Assembly: GCF_012027425.1 (NCBI RefSeq)
Contig: NZ_SNUE01000003.1
Location: forward strand, 62,001-126,000
Direction of reading: 5' to 3'
DNA length: 64,000 nt
From: Thermococcus sp. MV5
GTDB taxonomy: Archaea > Methanobacteriota_B > Thermococci > Thermococcales > Thermococcaceae
A program made the translations under genes and the position numbers. Positions 40,728-51,300 of this stretch are shown here, piece by piece (position 1 is the first letter of the stretch; each line of letters starts with the position of its first letter). The notes beneath the pieces are model-generated. The model did not search any database, had not been told where the DNA came from, and saw nothing but the letters and a program-made list of their open reading frames with translations.

Positions 40728-43391
40728 ATGAGGATAAGATCCCTTAAAATAAAGAATTTTAGAGCTCATGAGAGTTCTTATATTGAATTTAATGATGGGA
40801 TTAACTTAATAATTGGTCAGAACGGTTCTGGTAAGAGCTCAATTCTTGAGGCAATCTTCGCTGCCCTTTATCTTGGCCATGGGAGTTTTCCTAGGGGATA
40901 TAAAAGGGTAAACACGAGAATAGGGAAATCCGGGTTTGAACTAGTTCTAAAGTTTGAACATAATGGTAGATGGTATGAAATTGTAAGAAAGTCTAATGGT
41001 GAAAGCTATCTTAAAGAAAACGGAGTAATCCTGCATGACAGAGATAGTGACATTGCTAGATGGTCTGAGAAGTATCTCTATCCTCTTCACGTTTTTAGAA
41101 ATGCCCTTTATATAAAGCAGGGTGAGATAGAAAACATCCTAATTGATGAGAATGTTAGAGAGAAGGTTCTTAGAAAAGTTTTAGGGATTGAAGACTTTGA
41201 GAATAGTGCTAATAATGCTCAAGAGGTTGTTAGGGAGCTAAGAAGGAAAAAAGACTATCTAGAAAAGTTAATTCAAACTTCGGGAGATCTTCAAGGAAGG
41301 ATAGAAGAGCAAGAGAAAAAGCTTAAGGAGATACTTGTTAGAATAAATGAGCTTAGGAAGCAGGAGATTGAAATTTCAGAAAAGTTATCTGGAATTTCAA
41401 GGAGATATGAGCATCTCAAAAAACTCAGGGAATTATTGGATCAAAAAGAAAAGGAAAAACTCTCAATCGAGGGCTCGTTGAAACAACTTGAAACGGAGAT
41501 AAAGAATATTAAAGAGAGAATTTCGGAGTTAGAGAAAGAGCTTAATGAACTGGGAGATAAGGAAAAACGTCTAATAGAGATTAAATGGGTGGAAGAAGAA
41601 TATGGGGCACTTAATACTATTCTCTCAAAGAGAGCTGAGCTCCAAAAAATTGAAATTGGAGAAAGCCGGTTAGAAGAACGAATTAAGGGAATACAAAGAG
41701 AGATAAGCGAGCTTAACTCAAAAGAAAAGGAATTTCAGGAGGCGAAAAAACTCGAAAAAGAAGTTTTAGAGAGATATAAAACATTGAAAGGATTCGCAGA
41801 AGAGTATGAAAAAGTTAGACAGTTGCTTGCTGAAAGGGAGAAATATTTGAATGAGCTCAAAAAAGCAGGTTATACCAAAGAAAAGCTCACTAACGAGCTA
41901 GAAGAAGTTGAAAAGGCAAGAAAGAAGTTAAAAGAACTTGAAGATAGACTTGTGAGCCTAAAAGGCGAACTTAACGGATTAAAGAGAATTGAGTGGAAAC
42001 TAAGGGATAACTTATCAAAACTAGAGGGTGCAAAGGAATGCCCTCTTTGTAAGAGGCCTATACAAGAGCATGATAAAGGAGAAATCGAGAGAGAATATAA
42101 GCTGGAATTCGCTAAGATAGAAGAAAAGAAGAAAGAAATTAGTAAACAGCTTAAAGAACTCCAAGAGGAAAAAGAGAAACTTGAAAGGATTAAAAATAGA
42201 GAAAAGACTTTAATCAAGCTATATAAAACATTAGAGTTCCTGGAAACTGTTGAAAAGAAGCTTGAAAGGTATGATATTGAAAGCTTGAAAACAAGTGCTG
42301 AAGAATTCGAGAAAGTGAGGGAGAAGGCTATTGAGATAAAAAAAGAAATTATTCGATTAAAGAGGGAGACAGAGAGACTTGCTAAAGTGAAAAAGGAACT
42401 GGAGATTATATCAAAAGATTTAGAGGAACTTAAGGAGAGAAAAAGAGAGATTCTTCAAGAAATAAGGGAGAGAGGATTTACTTCTTTTGAAGAAGTGGAA
42501 GAGAGGATAAGAGAATTGGATCCCATATACAAGGAGTACATAGAGCTTAGGGCAGTTCCAAAGGAGATTGAAATTCGGAAAAAGAAGCAAAATCTCTTAA
42601 GAGACACATTAGAGAAGAAAGAACGAGAATTTAATATTCTTAAAGAGAATCTTAAAGCTATTTATGGGGAGTTAGGGGATCTGAATAGACAATTCAGCGA
42701 GGAAGAATTTGAGGCTGTCCGTAAAGAGCATCTAAATCTATCTAATACCTATGCTGCTTTGCTTAAAGAGATTGAGGGTAGTGAGGCTCTTAAAGAAGAG
42801 ATCCTCAAGAATCTGGAAGAGCTAAAAATAAGACTTGAGGAGGTTAAAAAGGCCGAAAAAGAACTTGAACTCGTTGGCAGGATGATAGCAGACATGAAAA
42901 CCTTGAGAGAAAAGTTGCTCAAATTGAAAGCAGAAGCAGAAAGGAAAGGTTTAAGTGAAGTGGAAAGAGTTGCAAGTGAACTTTTCTCTGAGATGACGGA
43001 AAGAAAGTATCAGGGGATAAAAATAATCAGGGAGAAAAAGTTTGGTAAAGAGAGAATTAGGATAGTCGTCCTTTATCAAGGACAAGAGAAAGAAATTGAC
43101 TTTTTAAGTGGGGGCGAAAAAATAGCTCTTGGGTTATCTTTTAGGCTGGCATTATCGCTTTACAAAGTGAAAAACATGGAGCTCTTAATTTTAGATGAAC
43201 CTACTCCATTTTTGGATGAAGAAAGAAGGAAAAAGCTAGTGGAGATAATAACTCAGCATCTAAGAAAGATACCACAGGTGATAATAGTCTCCCATGATGA
43301 AGAATTAAAGGATGCGGCAGATTATGTTGTCAGAGTTACCCTTGTTGGTGGAAGAAGTAATGTAGAGGTGGAAAGTCTTGGCGCGTATTAG
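40728..43391 (+). CDS. rad50: Rad50 ATPase
   Basis: SMC-like ATPase that tethers DNA ends with Mre11. The 887 residues show Walker A IIGQNGSGKSS (28-38), a Q loop, long antiparallel coiled coils rich in Lys/Glu, the zinc hook CPLC (438-441), the ABC signature FLSGGEKIALGLSFRLAL (about 793-810) and Walker B LLILDEPTPFLDEE. ATG 40728 is chosen since GAGGTGAG precedes it. Its last 14 bp overlap the nurA start. Confidence 0.97.
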   Translation: MRIRSLKIKNFRAHESSYIEFNDGINLIIGQNGSGKSSILEAIFAALYLGHGSFPRGYKRVNTRIGKSGFELVLKFEHNGRWYEIVRKSNGESYLKENGVILHDRDSDIARWSEKYLYPLHVFRNALYIKQGEIENILIDENVREKVLRKVLGIEDFENSANNAQEVVRELRRKKDYLEKLIQTSGDLQGRIEEQEKKLKEILVRINELRKQEIEISEKLSGISRRYEHLKKLRELLDQKEKEKLSIEGSLKQLETEIKNIKERISELEKELNELGDKEKRLIEIKWVEEEYGALNTILSKRAELQKIEIGESRLEERIKGIQREISELNSKEKEFQEAKKLEKEVLERYKTLKGFAEEYEKVRQLLAEREKYLNELKKAGYTKEKLTNELEEVEKARKKLKELEDRLVSLKGELNGLKRIEWKLRDNLSKLEGAKECPLCKRPIQEHDKGEIEREYKLEFAKIEEKKKEISKQLKELQEEKEKLERIKNREKTLIKLYKTLEFLETVEKKLERYDIESLKTSAEEFEKVREKAIEIKKEIIRLKRETERLAKVKKELEIISKDLEELKERKREILQEIRERGFTSFEEVEERIRELDPIYKEYIELRAVPKEIEIRKKKQNLLRDTLEKKEREFNILKENLKAIYGELGDLNRQFSEEEFEAVRKEHLNLSNTYAALLKEIEGSEALKEEILKNLEELKIRLEEVKKAEKELELVGRMIADMKTLREKLLKLKAEAERKGLSEVERVASELFSEMTERKYQGIKIIREKKFGKERIRIVVLYQGQEKEIDFLSGGEKIALGLSFRLALSLYKVKNMELLILDEPTPFLDEERRKKLVEIITQHLRKIPQVIIVSHDEELKDAADYVVRVTLVGGRSNVEVESLGAY

Positions 43392-44613
43392 TCAAAGCCA
43401 TCTTAATGATGTAAAGAGATATTTAGACTCTCAGCTGGAGAGGATTAGTGGATTGAAGAGGCTGGTTGTAGAAGCAGGATATAAGTGGGAGGATTTTCCT
43501 CCTGAGAGAAAAGCAAACGTTTTTGCCATTGATGGGAGCAGAATGGTGAAGAGATTGAGTGGGGCTATAATCTATGCAGTTTCATCTGTTGCTGTGGGAG
43601 AGGACATTCTTCAATGGCATGAAATCGGTTTGGTATCTCCATATAAACATGTTGATGAAAGAATAAGGCTCCATATGGAGATGCTTGAGAACAGGATGGG
43701 CGCTTTAACATTTGAGCTGAAAAATGCGGATCTTATTTTAATGGATGGTACGCTAAGTGGTTCTATAGCACGTCCCCCTGCTTATTTAGAAAGTGCCACA
43801 AGGCATTTCTATGAGGAAGATAAAATCGGTACTGTGAATCTGGTTAAAGGTTTTTTAGAACTTCTTGACTCGGAGTGGGATAAATGGAAGAGAGCTCTTG
43901 ACGAGGAAGGTGTTATTAACTACTCTACAGTGATGGCCAGAAGAGAAGAGGTTTTTGAATTGTTAAAGCCTTATGTTGTCGAGGAAGAACTTGTTGAAAA
44001 AATAGAAAGTGATCCAAATTACAGGGAGGACTTCATAATATTTCTTGAATACTTGGAGTACCTTCATTCAATAGATAAGCTCCTCCAGGGTAAAGTGGCA
44101 TTTGTGGCAAAAACTTTCTACACTGATGACATAATAAAACAAGTTACAGAAGGTAAGAAGGAGAGCAAGCATGCTTTAATGCCTGATGTTCCAATAATAG
44201 ACTCAATCTCGAAAAAGAGAGGTTATATGCGGTTTAGATATAGGGAAACTAGAAAATGGTCTCTTCCAGAGGTTATCAAAAAAGCTGCAGGAAATAAGTA
44301 TCTTCAAAGGGTCATGTTCTTGTTCCCAGAGGAAGGAAACCCAGTTCAGAGTATTCAACCGGCTTATGTGAGGTTTATTGATAATGGCGTCATATATCTC
44401 CTAGAAGCAATTGAGCTTGATGATGAGCTATTATCTGCAATACTCTCTGTTTCTGAAGATGAGTACATTATACCTCTAGAGTATGCTCATCACACTGTTG
44501 TTATAAAGAAGCAAGAGTTTGATACTTATGTAGATGCCATACTTAATGCTTTAATAGGAGAAGATAAAAGATATCTGGCATTTTTGAGATATGGTAGAGA
44601 ACCATTGGAATGA
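43378..44613 (+). CDS. nurA: NurA 5'-3' nuclease
   Basis: Nuclease that forms a complex with HerA to make 3' single-strand tails for recombination. The 411 residues show NVFAIDGSRMVKRLSG (about 47-62) with the first metal-binding aspartate, ADLILMDGTLSGS (about 119-131) with the second, and a C-terminal EYAHHTVVIKKQEF histidine motif, as in archaeal NurA. The start is TTG 43378 inside rad50, behind GAGGTGGAAAG. This completes the herA-mre11-rad50-nurA operon. Confidence 0.96.
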   Translation: MARISQSHLNDVKRYLDSQLERISGLKRLVVEAGYKWEDFPPERKANVFAIDGSRMVKRLSGAIIYAVSSVAVGEDILQWHEIGLVSPYKHVDERIRLHMEMLENRMGALTFELKNADLILMDGTLSGSIARPPAYLESATRHFYEEDKIGTVNLVKGFLELLDSEWDKWKRALDEEGVINYSTVMARREEVFELLKPYVVEEELVEKIESDPNYREDFIIFLEYLEYLHSIDKLLQGKVAFVAKTFYTDDIIKQVTEGKKESKHALMPDVPIIDSISKKRGYMRFRYRETRKWSLPEVIKKAAGNKYLQRVMFLFPEEGNPVQSIQPAYVRFIDNGVIYLLEAIELDDELLSAILSVSEDEYIIPLEYAHHTVVIKKQEFDTYVDAILNALIGEDKRYLAFLRYGREPLE

Positions 44614-44734
44614 TTCTCTATTTAATAATCAGGAGCTTGGCTATTTCTGCTAATATGGCCCTTCCTACCTTTAAATGACAAACTCTAAGCTCTCAATCAA
44701 TAAGATTAAAAACTTACAAAGCGAATATTAAAAC

Positions 44735-45241
44735 ATGAGTGTCTCTTCCCGAGATTTCCTTCCCCGGAGAATACCTTTAAGTCTCATTACAATTCGACCG
44801 GCCACACTTTTTGACTTAAACGAGATCATGCGTATTGAAAGGCAATCGTTTAGGGAACAATACCCTAGAGGATTATTTCTAATGTTCCTTGAAGCAAATC
44901 GAGAAACTTTCTTAGTTGCTGAGTATAATGGTCAGGTCATTGGTTATGTCATGGGTTATCTGAAGCCGGATATGGAAGGGCATATAATGAGCATTGCAGT
45001 TGATCCCCTTTACAGAGGGAATGGGATTGGCAGAGCATTAATGGAAGCGGTTATAGATAGGTTAATAAAGCGGGGTGCTCGGTATATAGGGTTGGAAGTT
45101 AGGGTTAGCAATCAGGGAGCGATAAAGCTCTATGAACGATTAGGGTTTAAAAAGATGAAAATTATCCGGAGGTATTACTCTGACGGAGAAGATGCCTATT
45201 ATATGATGTTAACTCCAGAGAGTTGGGGGGGCAAGAGTTGA
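44735..45241 (+). CDS. rimI: GNAT N-acetyltransferase (RimI/Ard1-like)
   Basis: A 168-residue acetyltransferase likely to acetylate protein N-termini. After a 15-residue basic leader come TIRPATLFDLNEIMRIER, VAEYNGQVIGYVMGY, the acetyl-CoA loop IAVDPLYRGNGIGRALM (about 87-103) and GLEVRVSNQGAIKLYERLGF, typical of RimI/Ard1. A TATA-like AAGATTAAAAACTTAC about 25-30 nt before the ATG suggests a leaderless message. Its stop overlaps the endA TTG start. Confidence 0.93.
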   Translation: MSVSSRDFLPRRIPLSLITIRPATLFDLNEIMRIERQSFREQYPRGLFLMFLEANRETFLVAEYNGQVIGYVMGYLKPDMEGHIMSIAVDPLYRGNGIGRALMEAVIDRLIKRGARYIGLEVRVSNQGAIKLYERLGFKKMKIIRRYYSDGEDAYYMMLTPESWGGKS

Positions 45242-45750
45242 GCGAGTTCAAATTTTATATCAGTGGGGAGAGGGTTTTCAGCACCATGGAAAGCGCGATA
45301 AATAAACTCTATAACAAGAGACATTATGGAGAAGTTATTGGTGGAAAGTTATTTCTCTCATTTATTGAGGCTGCCTATCTCCTTGAAAAAGAGTGGATTA
45401 AGGTTTTTGAGGGTGAAAAGGAACTAGGTCTTGAAGAACTTTTTGAAAAAGGTAGAAAGAAAGATGAGCAGTTTGACTTAAAATTCTTGGTATACAAGGA
45501 TCTTAGAGACAGGGGATACACCGTCAAGACCGCTCTTAAATATGGCTCTCATTTTAGAGTATATAGAAAGGGTATGGAAGAGCATGCCGACTGGCTTATC
45601 TGGGTTGTAAGTGAGAGTCAAAAAATGTATCCAAATGACTTGATTGCAAGGGTTAGAGTGGCCCATGGAGTGAGGAAAAAGATGGTTCTTGCAGTTGTTG
45701 ATGAGGATAATGATGTTGTTTATTACCAGGTTGAAAGAGTAAAGTTTTGA
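45238..45750 (+). CDS. endA: tRNA-splicing endonuclease (homodimeric/tetrameric type)
   Basis: Cuts introns out of pre-tRNA and pre-rRNA at bulge-helix-bulge motifs. The 170-residue length fits the small archaeal EndA. The catalytic triad region is visible: Tyr in the VYKDLRDRGYTVKTALKYGS segment, His in SHFRVY and Lys in RVAHGVRKKMVLAVVD. The start is TTG 45238, overlapping the stop of the acetyltransferase gene, with a GGGGGGG run as ribosome site. Confidence 0.95.
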   Translation: MSEFKFYISGERVFSTMESAINKLYNKRHYGEVIGGKLFLSFIEAAYLLEKEWIKVFEGEKELGLEELFEKGRKKDEQFDLKFLVYKDLRDRGYTVKTALKYGSHFRVYRKGMEEHADWLIWVVSESQKMYPNDLIARVRVAHGVRKKMVLAVVDEDNDVVYYQVERVKF

Positions 45751-45768
45751 AAATAAGAAAAGTGGAAA

Positions 45769-46956
45769 TCACTTGAGGAACCCAGTTTTCTTCCCAAGAT
45801 CCTCAAACGCATCAATTACATATTGTAGGTCTTCTTTGCTGTGGGCTGCTGATGGTTCGAGTCTTATTCTCGCGGTTCCTAATGGAACGGTTGGATATAC
45901 GATAGCCTGTGCAAAAATATTGTATTCCTCATATAATCTTCTACTGAATTCTTGAGCAAGTTTTTCATCATAGAGCATCACTGGGGTAATTGGGTGTTTG
46001 GTATTTCCAAGATTGTATCCAATATCACGGAGACCCTTTTGAAGGAAGTGTGTGTTATCCCAAAGCTTTTTAACGAGTTCATCACTGTGTTGGAGGATCT
46101 CAACAGCAGCAATAGCTGCAGCGACATCTGGTGGATTTACTGCACTAGAGAATAGGAAGGGTCTTCCTCTTTGTCTTAGATAATCTATTGCTTCTTCTGG
46201 GCCAGCAACGTAACCCCCGATAACACCAAAAGCTTTGCTTAGAGTTCCCATCTCGAAATCTATTTTGTCGTGAAGGTTGTAGTGGTCTACTATACCCCTT
46301 CCACTATCACCGAGAACACCTTCACCATGTGCATCATCAACATAAACCATAGCATCATATTGCTCTGCCAGTTCAGCGATCTCTGGTAGTGGAGCTAAGT
46401 CACCATCCATTGAGAAGACACCATCGGTGACGATAAGCTTCTTTTTCTTATCTTTAGCTTCTTCAAGTCTCTTTTTGAGGTCTTCCATGTCTAGGTGTTT
46501 GTAGATGACTTTTGGAGCACCGCTTAGACGCATACCATCAATAATGCTGGCGTGGTTAAGTTCTTCACTTACAAAAACTCCATCCTCACCTTTCTTTATG
46601 AGGGCACTAATGGCTCCAAGGTTTGCATTATAACCACTCTGGAAGAGAATCGCAGCCTCTCTCTTTTTGAATTTTGCCAGTTTCTCCTCAAGCTCTACGT
46701 GGAGTTCCATTGTACCAGCTATAGTTCTAACAGCTCCAGCACCAACACCATAGTCGAGAATTGCTCTTATAGCGGCTTCTTTGATTTTTGGGTGTGCAGC
46801 AAGGCCGAGATAGTTGTTGGAACACATGTTAAGAACTTTCTTCCCATCCACAACAACCCAGGGGCCTTGAGAACTTTGAAGAACCCTAATTCTTACGTAG
46901 AGGCCTTTTTCTTTAAGTTCATTGAGCTCCTCAGTAATCCAATCAAGCTTTGCCAT
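45769..46956 (-). CDS. kbl: Glycine C-acetyltransferase (2-amino-3-ketobutyrate CoA ligase)
   Basis: PLP enzyme of the alpha-oxoamine synthase family; with threonine dehydrogenase it degrades threonine to glycine and acetyl-CoA. The 395 residues show [19 protein letters not shown] (about 43-61), [22 protein letters not shown] (about 69-90), [18 protein letters not shown] and the PLP lysine in [13 protein letters not shown] (about 238-250). Related enzymes (serine palmitoyltransferase, AONS) are alternatives, but this length and motif set fit Kbl. ATG 46956 follows GGTGGTGCAT. No tdh gene is adjacent. Confidence 0.92.
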   Translation of the reverse strand: MAKLDWITEELNELKEKGLYVRIRVLQSSQGPWVVVDGKKVLNMCSNNYLGLAAHPKIKEAAIRAILDYGVGAGAVRTIAGTMELHVELEEKLAKFKKREAAILFQSGYNANLGAISALIKKGEDGVFVSEELNHASIIDGMRLSGAPKVIYKHLDMEDLKKRLEEAKDKKKKLIVTDGVFSMDGDLAPLPEIAELAEQYDAMVYVDDAHGEGVLGDSGRGIVDHYNLHDKIDFEMGTLSKAFGVIGGYVAGPEEAIDYLRQRGRPFLFSSAVNPPDVAAAIAAVEILQHSDELVKKLWDNTHFLQKGLRDIGYNLGNTKHPITPVMLYDEKLAQEFSRRLYEEYNIFAQAIVYPTVPLGTARIRLEPSAAHSKEDLQYVIDAFEDLGKKTGFLK

Positions 46957-47299
46957 ATGCACCACCGAGTAGAATATCTACTTTTTACACCTATAAAAGT
47001 TTTTCATGTATCTCTAATGATATATCTATGGTTGCCCCTGGAGCCAATAATATCTTTTTTGTATGTATTGCTTTAGATTAGGCTCTAGAAATTTACGATT
47101 ATCGACCGTAAATTTTATATACCTCAAGTGCTTAATTTTCATGAGTCTTCGTAAGGGGAACAAACTCAAAAATTAGAATATTGATCTGTTTGCTCTGTTT
47201 AACTACTGGCTAAATTTCCACAGATTGGAGATGTAATTGTACTGAGTTGAGGAGTGTAAGTGGCTATATAAGTTTAGACCCACTAGAGGTGAATTCCTG
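46957..47299. promoter_or_regulatory. Intergenic region with a palindrome beside a TATA box
   Basis: No convincing gene lies in these 343 bp. An inverted repeat ATTTACG-N9-CGTAAAT (47091-47113) abuts a TATA-like TTTTATATA (47113-47121) on the plus strand. About 25 nt further an ATG (47141) opens an 11-codon frame (MSLRKGNKLKN, stop), which could be a leaderless leader peptide or the relic of a gene start. A second TATA-like GGCTATATAAGT (about 47263-47274) lies before the next gene. The kbl promoter is in the left part. Confidence 0.45.
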
Positions 47300-48208
47300 A
47301 TGATAGAAAAATTAAAAGGGGACTTTTATCTAATTCTTGTGCTCTCTATTGCTTTTATTCTCTTCTTTTCTGTTTCACTTGGAATCTACGCCAATGAAAT
47401 GGCCAAAAACGAACTTCAAGATAAATTCATTGGTGAAAGAGTAGCTTACGTTTATGTGGTTTCAAATGAGAGTATTGAGGCAACTATTTTCTGGTGTCCT
47501 TCCTCTATGGAATTAGAGAAAGATAAACTGAAAGAGAATATTAGTGTAACCATTTCCACACCCTTAGGCTCACTGGTTCAATACAAAGGAAAAGAGCTGC
47601 AAAGGTCATTCAGAGGATACTTTAGAATGATTGTACCAATGAGGTTTTTGGATCTTGAGTCTGGGAGCCATAAGTTTGAGAATTTAAACTCCTACATCTA
47701 TGTTACCACTCCAACTAGAACAGAGAAGTTTACCCTCTCCTTAGGAGACTGGGTCATTGAAACTGGCAAAGAAATTGCCCCAAAATTAATTATTACGGAA
47801 AACAGCCGATATGCTACTACATTTGTAAACGATTCTAAACTGGTAAAATATGAGATAGGGTTGTTTAACCCAACAAATGAGACCATTTACATCATGAACA
47901 TTTCTCATTCCCTAGACTCTCAAAGTTTAAGAACTCTCGCCATAGCGTGTTACAATGCCACATCCATTCTAGACTTACCAAAAGTAGAAGACGTGTCAAA
48001 AATTCCGAAAGAGAGTCTTCTTCCTTTCACTGGATGTCAGATACCTCCAAGAGAAAAAAGGTACCTTGTCATGTATATCGAAGTTGATCCTGCAATTGAG
48101 ATGTTCTTATTGAGACCAAAAATAGAGTACAAAATAAATAATAGTACTTTTTTCATGCCTGGAGCAACAATGGAATTTGTGAGAATGACGGAAAGGTGCA
48201 CAAATTAA
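47300..48208 (+). CDS. Membrane-anchored extracellular protein, function unknown
   Basis: A 302-residue protein with one N-terminal membrane helix (FYLILVLSIAFILFFSVSLGIYA, about 9-31) and an outside beta-rich domain with many Asn-X-Ser/Thr sites (for example NESI, NISV, NDSK, NETI, NISH, NATS). Three cysteines (about residues 67, 208 and 238) and one at the end could form disulfides. I see no family motif. GAGGTGA lies 7 nt before the ATG. It is a single gene, facing the clamp-loader operon on the same strand. Confidence 0.75.
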   Translation: MIEKLKGDFYLILVLSIAFILFFSVSLGIYANEMAKNELQDKFIGERVAYVYVVSNESIEATIFWCPSSMELEKDKLKENISVTISTPLGSLVQYKGKELQRSFRGYFRMIVPMRFLDLESGSHKFENLNSYIYVTTPTRTEKFTLSLGDWVIETGKEIAPKLIITENSRYATTFVNDSKLVKYEIGLFNPTNETIYIMNISHSLDSQSLRTLAIACYNATSILDLPKVEDVSKIPKESLLPFTGCQIPPREKRYLVMYIEVDPAIEMFLLRPKIEYKINNSTFFMPGATMEFVRMTERCTN

Positions 48209-48382
48209 TAGTTTTCTCAATTTAAGAAGACTTTGCTTTTCTGTTCTAGATTTTTGGGATGTAAGTTTCTATATAACAATGTTTAAGTGAAAATCAAGTC
48301 TCCCTAAAACTATGAAAAGTCCAAAGCTTTTAAATATCTGCTTGAGTATAAAGAAGTTAGGTTACGATAATAGGTGATCGCT

Positions 48383-51300
48383 ATGGTTGAGAGGGTAAAA
48401 GAGGTTAAGGAAGTCAAAATTCTTGAAAAACCTTGGGTTGAGAAGTACAGGCCTGAGAGACTTGATGACATTGTCGGTCAGGATCATATAGTGAGGAGAT
48501 TGAAGCATTATGTTAAGACTGGTTCGATGCCCCACCTTCTCCTAGCTGGGCCACCAGGCACAGGAAAAACGACTTCTTCACTGTGTTTAGCAAGGGAGCT
48601 TTTTGGAGAGGCATGGAGGCATAATTTCCTAGAATTGAATGCTTCAGTTTCAAAAAATACTCCGATTCTTGTCCGTCTTAATGGGAAAATTATGAGAACT
48701 ACCTTTGGGGAGCTTGATAAGCTATTTTTTAACAATGAGGATGGTCAAGTTGCATACAAGGATGCTTCAAACCTTGAAGTTTTGACAGTTGATGAAAATT
48801 ACAAAGTAAGATGGGCAAGAGTAAGCAAGATAATTCGCCATCGTGTCCCAGTGATTTTAAGAATCTACTTAGAAGGTGGCGGAAAGCTTGAGCTGACTGG
48901 AAACCACTCTGTAATGATTCTCACAGAGAACGGTTTGGAGGCAGTAAAGGCAACTGAGCTTAAAGAAGGGGCATTTCTTCTTAGCTTTGTCGCAAATATT
49001 GATGGTTATCTTGAAAGACTGAATCTCGAGAGTTACAGCGTGAGACAAACCTCAAGGGTTAAAGTTTTCAAAAAGCTCGATGTAAACCAGGAACTGAGTT
49101 ACATGCTTGGTCTTTATGCGGCAGAAGGTGCAGTGGGGTTTAAGGGTAATACTTCCGGTCAGATCATCTATACTCTCGGTACTCATGAGGAAGGATTGAT
49201 AGAGAAAGTGAGAAACTTTGCTGATTCATTGGGAGTAAATATCTATGAGAACTTTACGGGATCTGGATTCAATCGCTCAAGGAAAAGTGCTTACCAAATT
49301 AGAGTGTTGAATACCCAGTTAGCTAAGCTTTTCGCTGATTCATTTTACGATGGAAATGAAAAAAAGGCCATCAAAAAGAGAATACCCTCCTTCATTTATG
49401 AGATACCGATTCATGATAGGATAGCATTCCTTGAGGGTCTGGCTGATGGTGATGGGAGTGGAGAATGGGGAAGTGTTGTAAGAATTTCGTCAGCATCAAG
49501 AGAGATGCTTATTGATATTGTATGGCTTGCAAGGCTATCAGGGATAGAGGCAAGCATTTTTGAGAGAGAAGCAAGGCTAATATGGAAAGGTGGCATGAAA
49601 TGGTCAAAGGCAGAACTTCTTCCGGCAGAGTTAGTTATCAAACTACTGGGGAGTATAGATAACGCGATAGAAGGAAATTGGCGTTATGAGCTTAGACATC
49701 AACTCTACGAGGGGAAGAAGAGAGTAAGCAAAAGAACTCTCAAAAGAGTTCTTGAGATGATAAATAAAGATAAGTTGGACCAGAAGGGCCTGAAGATCTT
49801 TAACTTCCTTGGAAAGCTTGTGCATACAGATCTTCACGTTCTCCAGATCAGGAAGATAGAGGTCGTTGAGTACAATGACTTCGTATATGATGTCAGCGTG
49901 CCGGGCAATGAGATGTTTATAGCCGGTGAAATACCAATACTCCTTCACAATTCAGATGAACGTGGGATAAACGTCATAAGGGAAAAAGTAAAGGAGTTTG
50001 CAAGAACAAAGCCTATTGGAGGAGTAGGTTTCAAGATAATATTCCTCGATGAAGCCGATGCTTTAACTCAAGACGCTCAACAAGCCTTGAGAAGAACAAT
50101 GGAGATGTTCTCAAGCAATGTTCGCTTTATCTTGAGCTGTGTGACGGGGGATACAAAAATATACACACCCGATGAGAGGGAAATAAGGATTAAAGATTAC
50201 TTGGCTCTATATAGGGACGGTATCGTAAAAGAGGTTAGCAACAGAGTTGGTAGGGACACAGTAATAGCAGCTGTGACCTTTAACTCTAGAATAGTTGGTC
50301 AGCCAGTTTACAGACTGACCCTTGAGAGCGGGAGGATTATAGAAGCTACCGGCGATCATAGGTTTTTAACACCTGATGGGTGGAGAGAGACTTGTGCTCT
50401 TAAAGAGGGTTCTGAAGTCTTAGTTAAGCCCATGCTTGAGGGGACTCCTTATGAGATTGATCCAAGACCAATAATCGACCTTAAAGAGTTCTACAACTTC
50501 CTTAATGAACTTGAGCTTAAGAAAGGGAAGAAGAGGCTCGGAGAAGCAAAAAGGTTCAGTGAACTTGTTACAAAAGATAAGGAAAAAATACTGGCCAGGG
50601 CCCTTGAACTCAAGGCAGAGACAGAAAAAGGGTTAACTAGGAGAGAGGCTGAAATTTTGGAAGTTATACCAAAAGAAGGCATAACAAGAAAGGAACTCCA
50701 GGCTAAGGTAAGTCTTTCAAGGGTTAGGTTGAACCAGCTTCTTAAGAGTCTTGAAGAGAAAGGTTATGTGGAGAGGGAAATTAGAGGAAAGCAACAAATA
50801 ATAATGAAAATACGGGATGGAAGGTCATTGAGAAATACCATGGATATAAGAAATGTCTTGGAAGAAGAATTTGGAGTAAAAATAAGCTATACAACCGTGA
50901 AAAGACTTCTCAGAGGAGAACTTGACGGCTTTGCATACCATATTCTCAAGGAAGTTGGGGAGAAGTGGTTTGTAAGATATGATGAAGAAAAAGCAGGGAT
51001 CCTTGCAAGAGTCGTTGGATTTATCCTTGGTGATGGCCATCTTGCAAAAGATGACACAAGAATATGGTTTAATTCTTCAAGGGAAGAACTTGAATTACTG
51101 AGACAGGATCTCCAGGCTTTAGGTCTTAGACCTTCAGAAATAATTGAAAGGAAAGCTTCATCTAAGATAGAGGGAAGAAAAGTTGAGGGCAATATAGCCA
51201 TGCTCTATGTAGATAGTGTGGGATTCTACACTTTATTACAGTTCTGGGGACTAGAAAAGGGTAACAAGACGATTAAAGGTTATTCTGTGCCACAGTGGAT

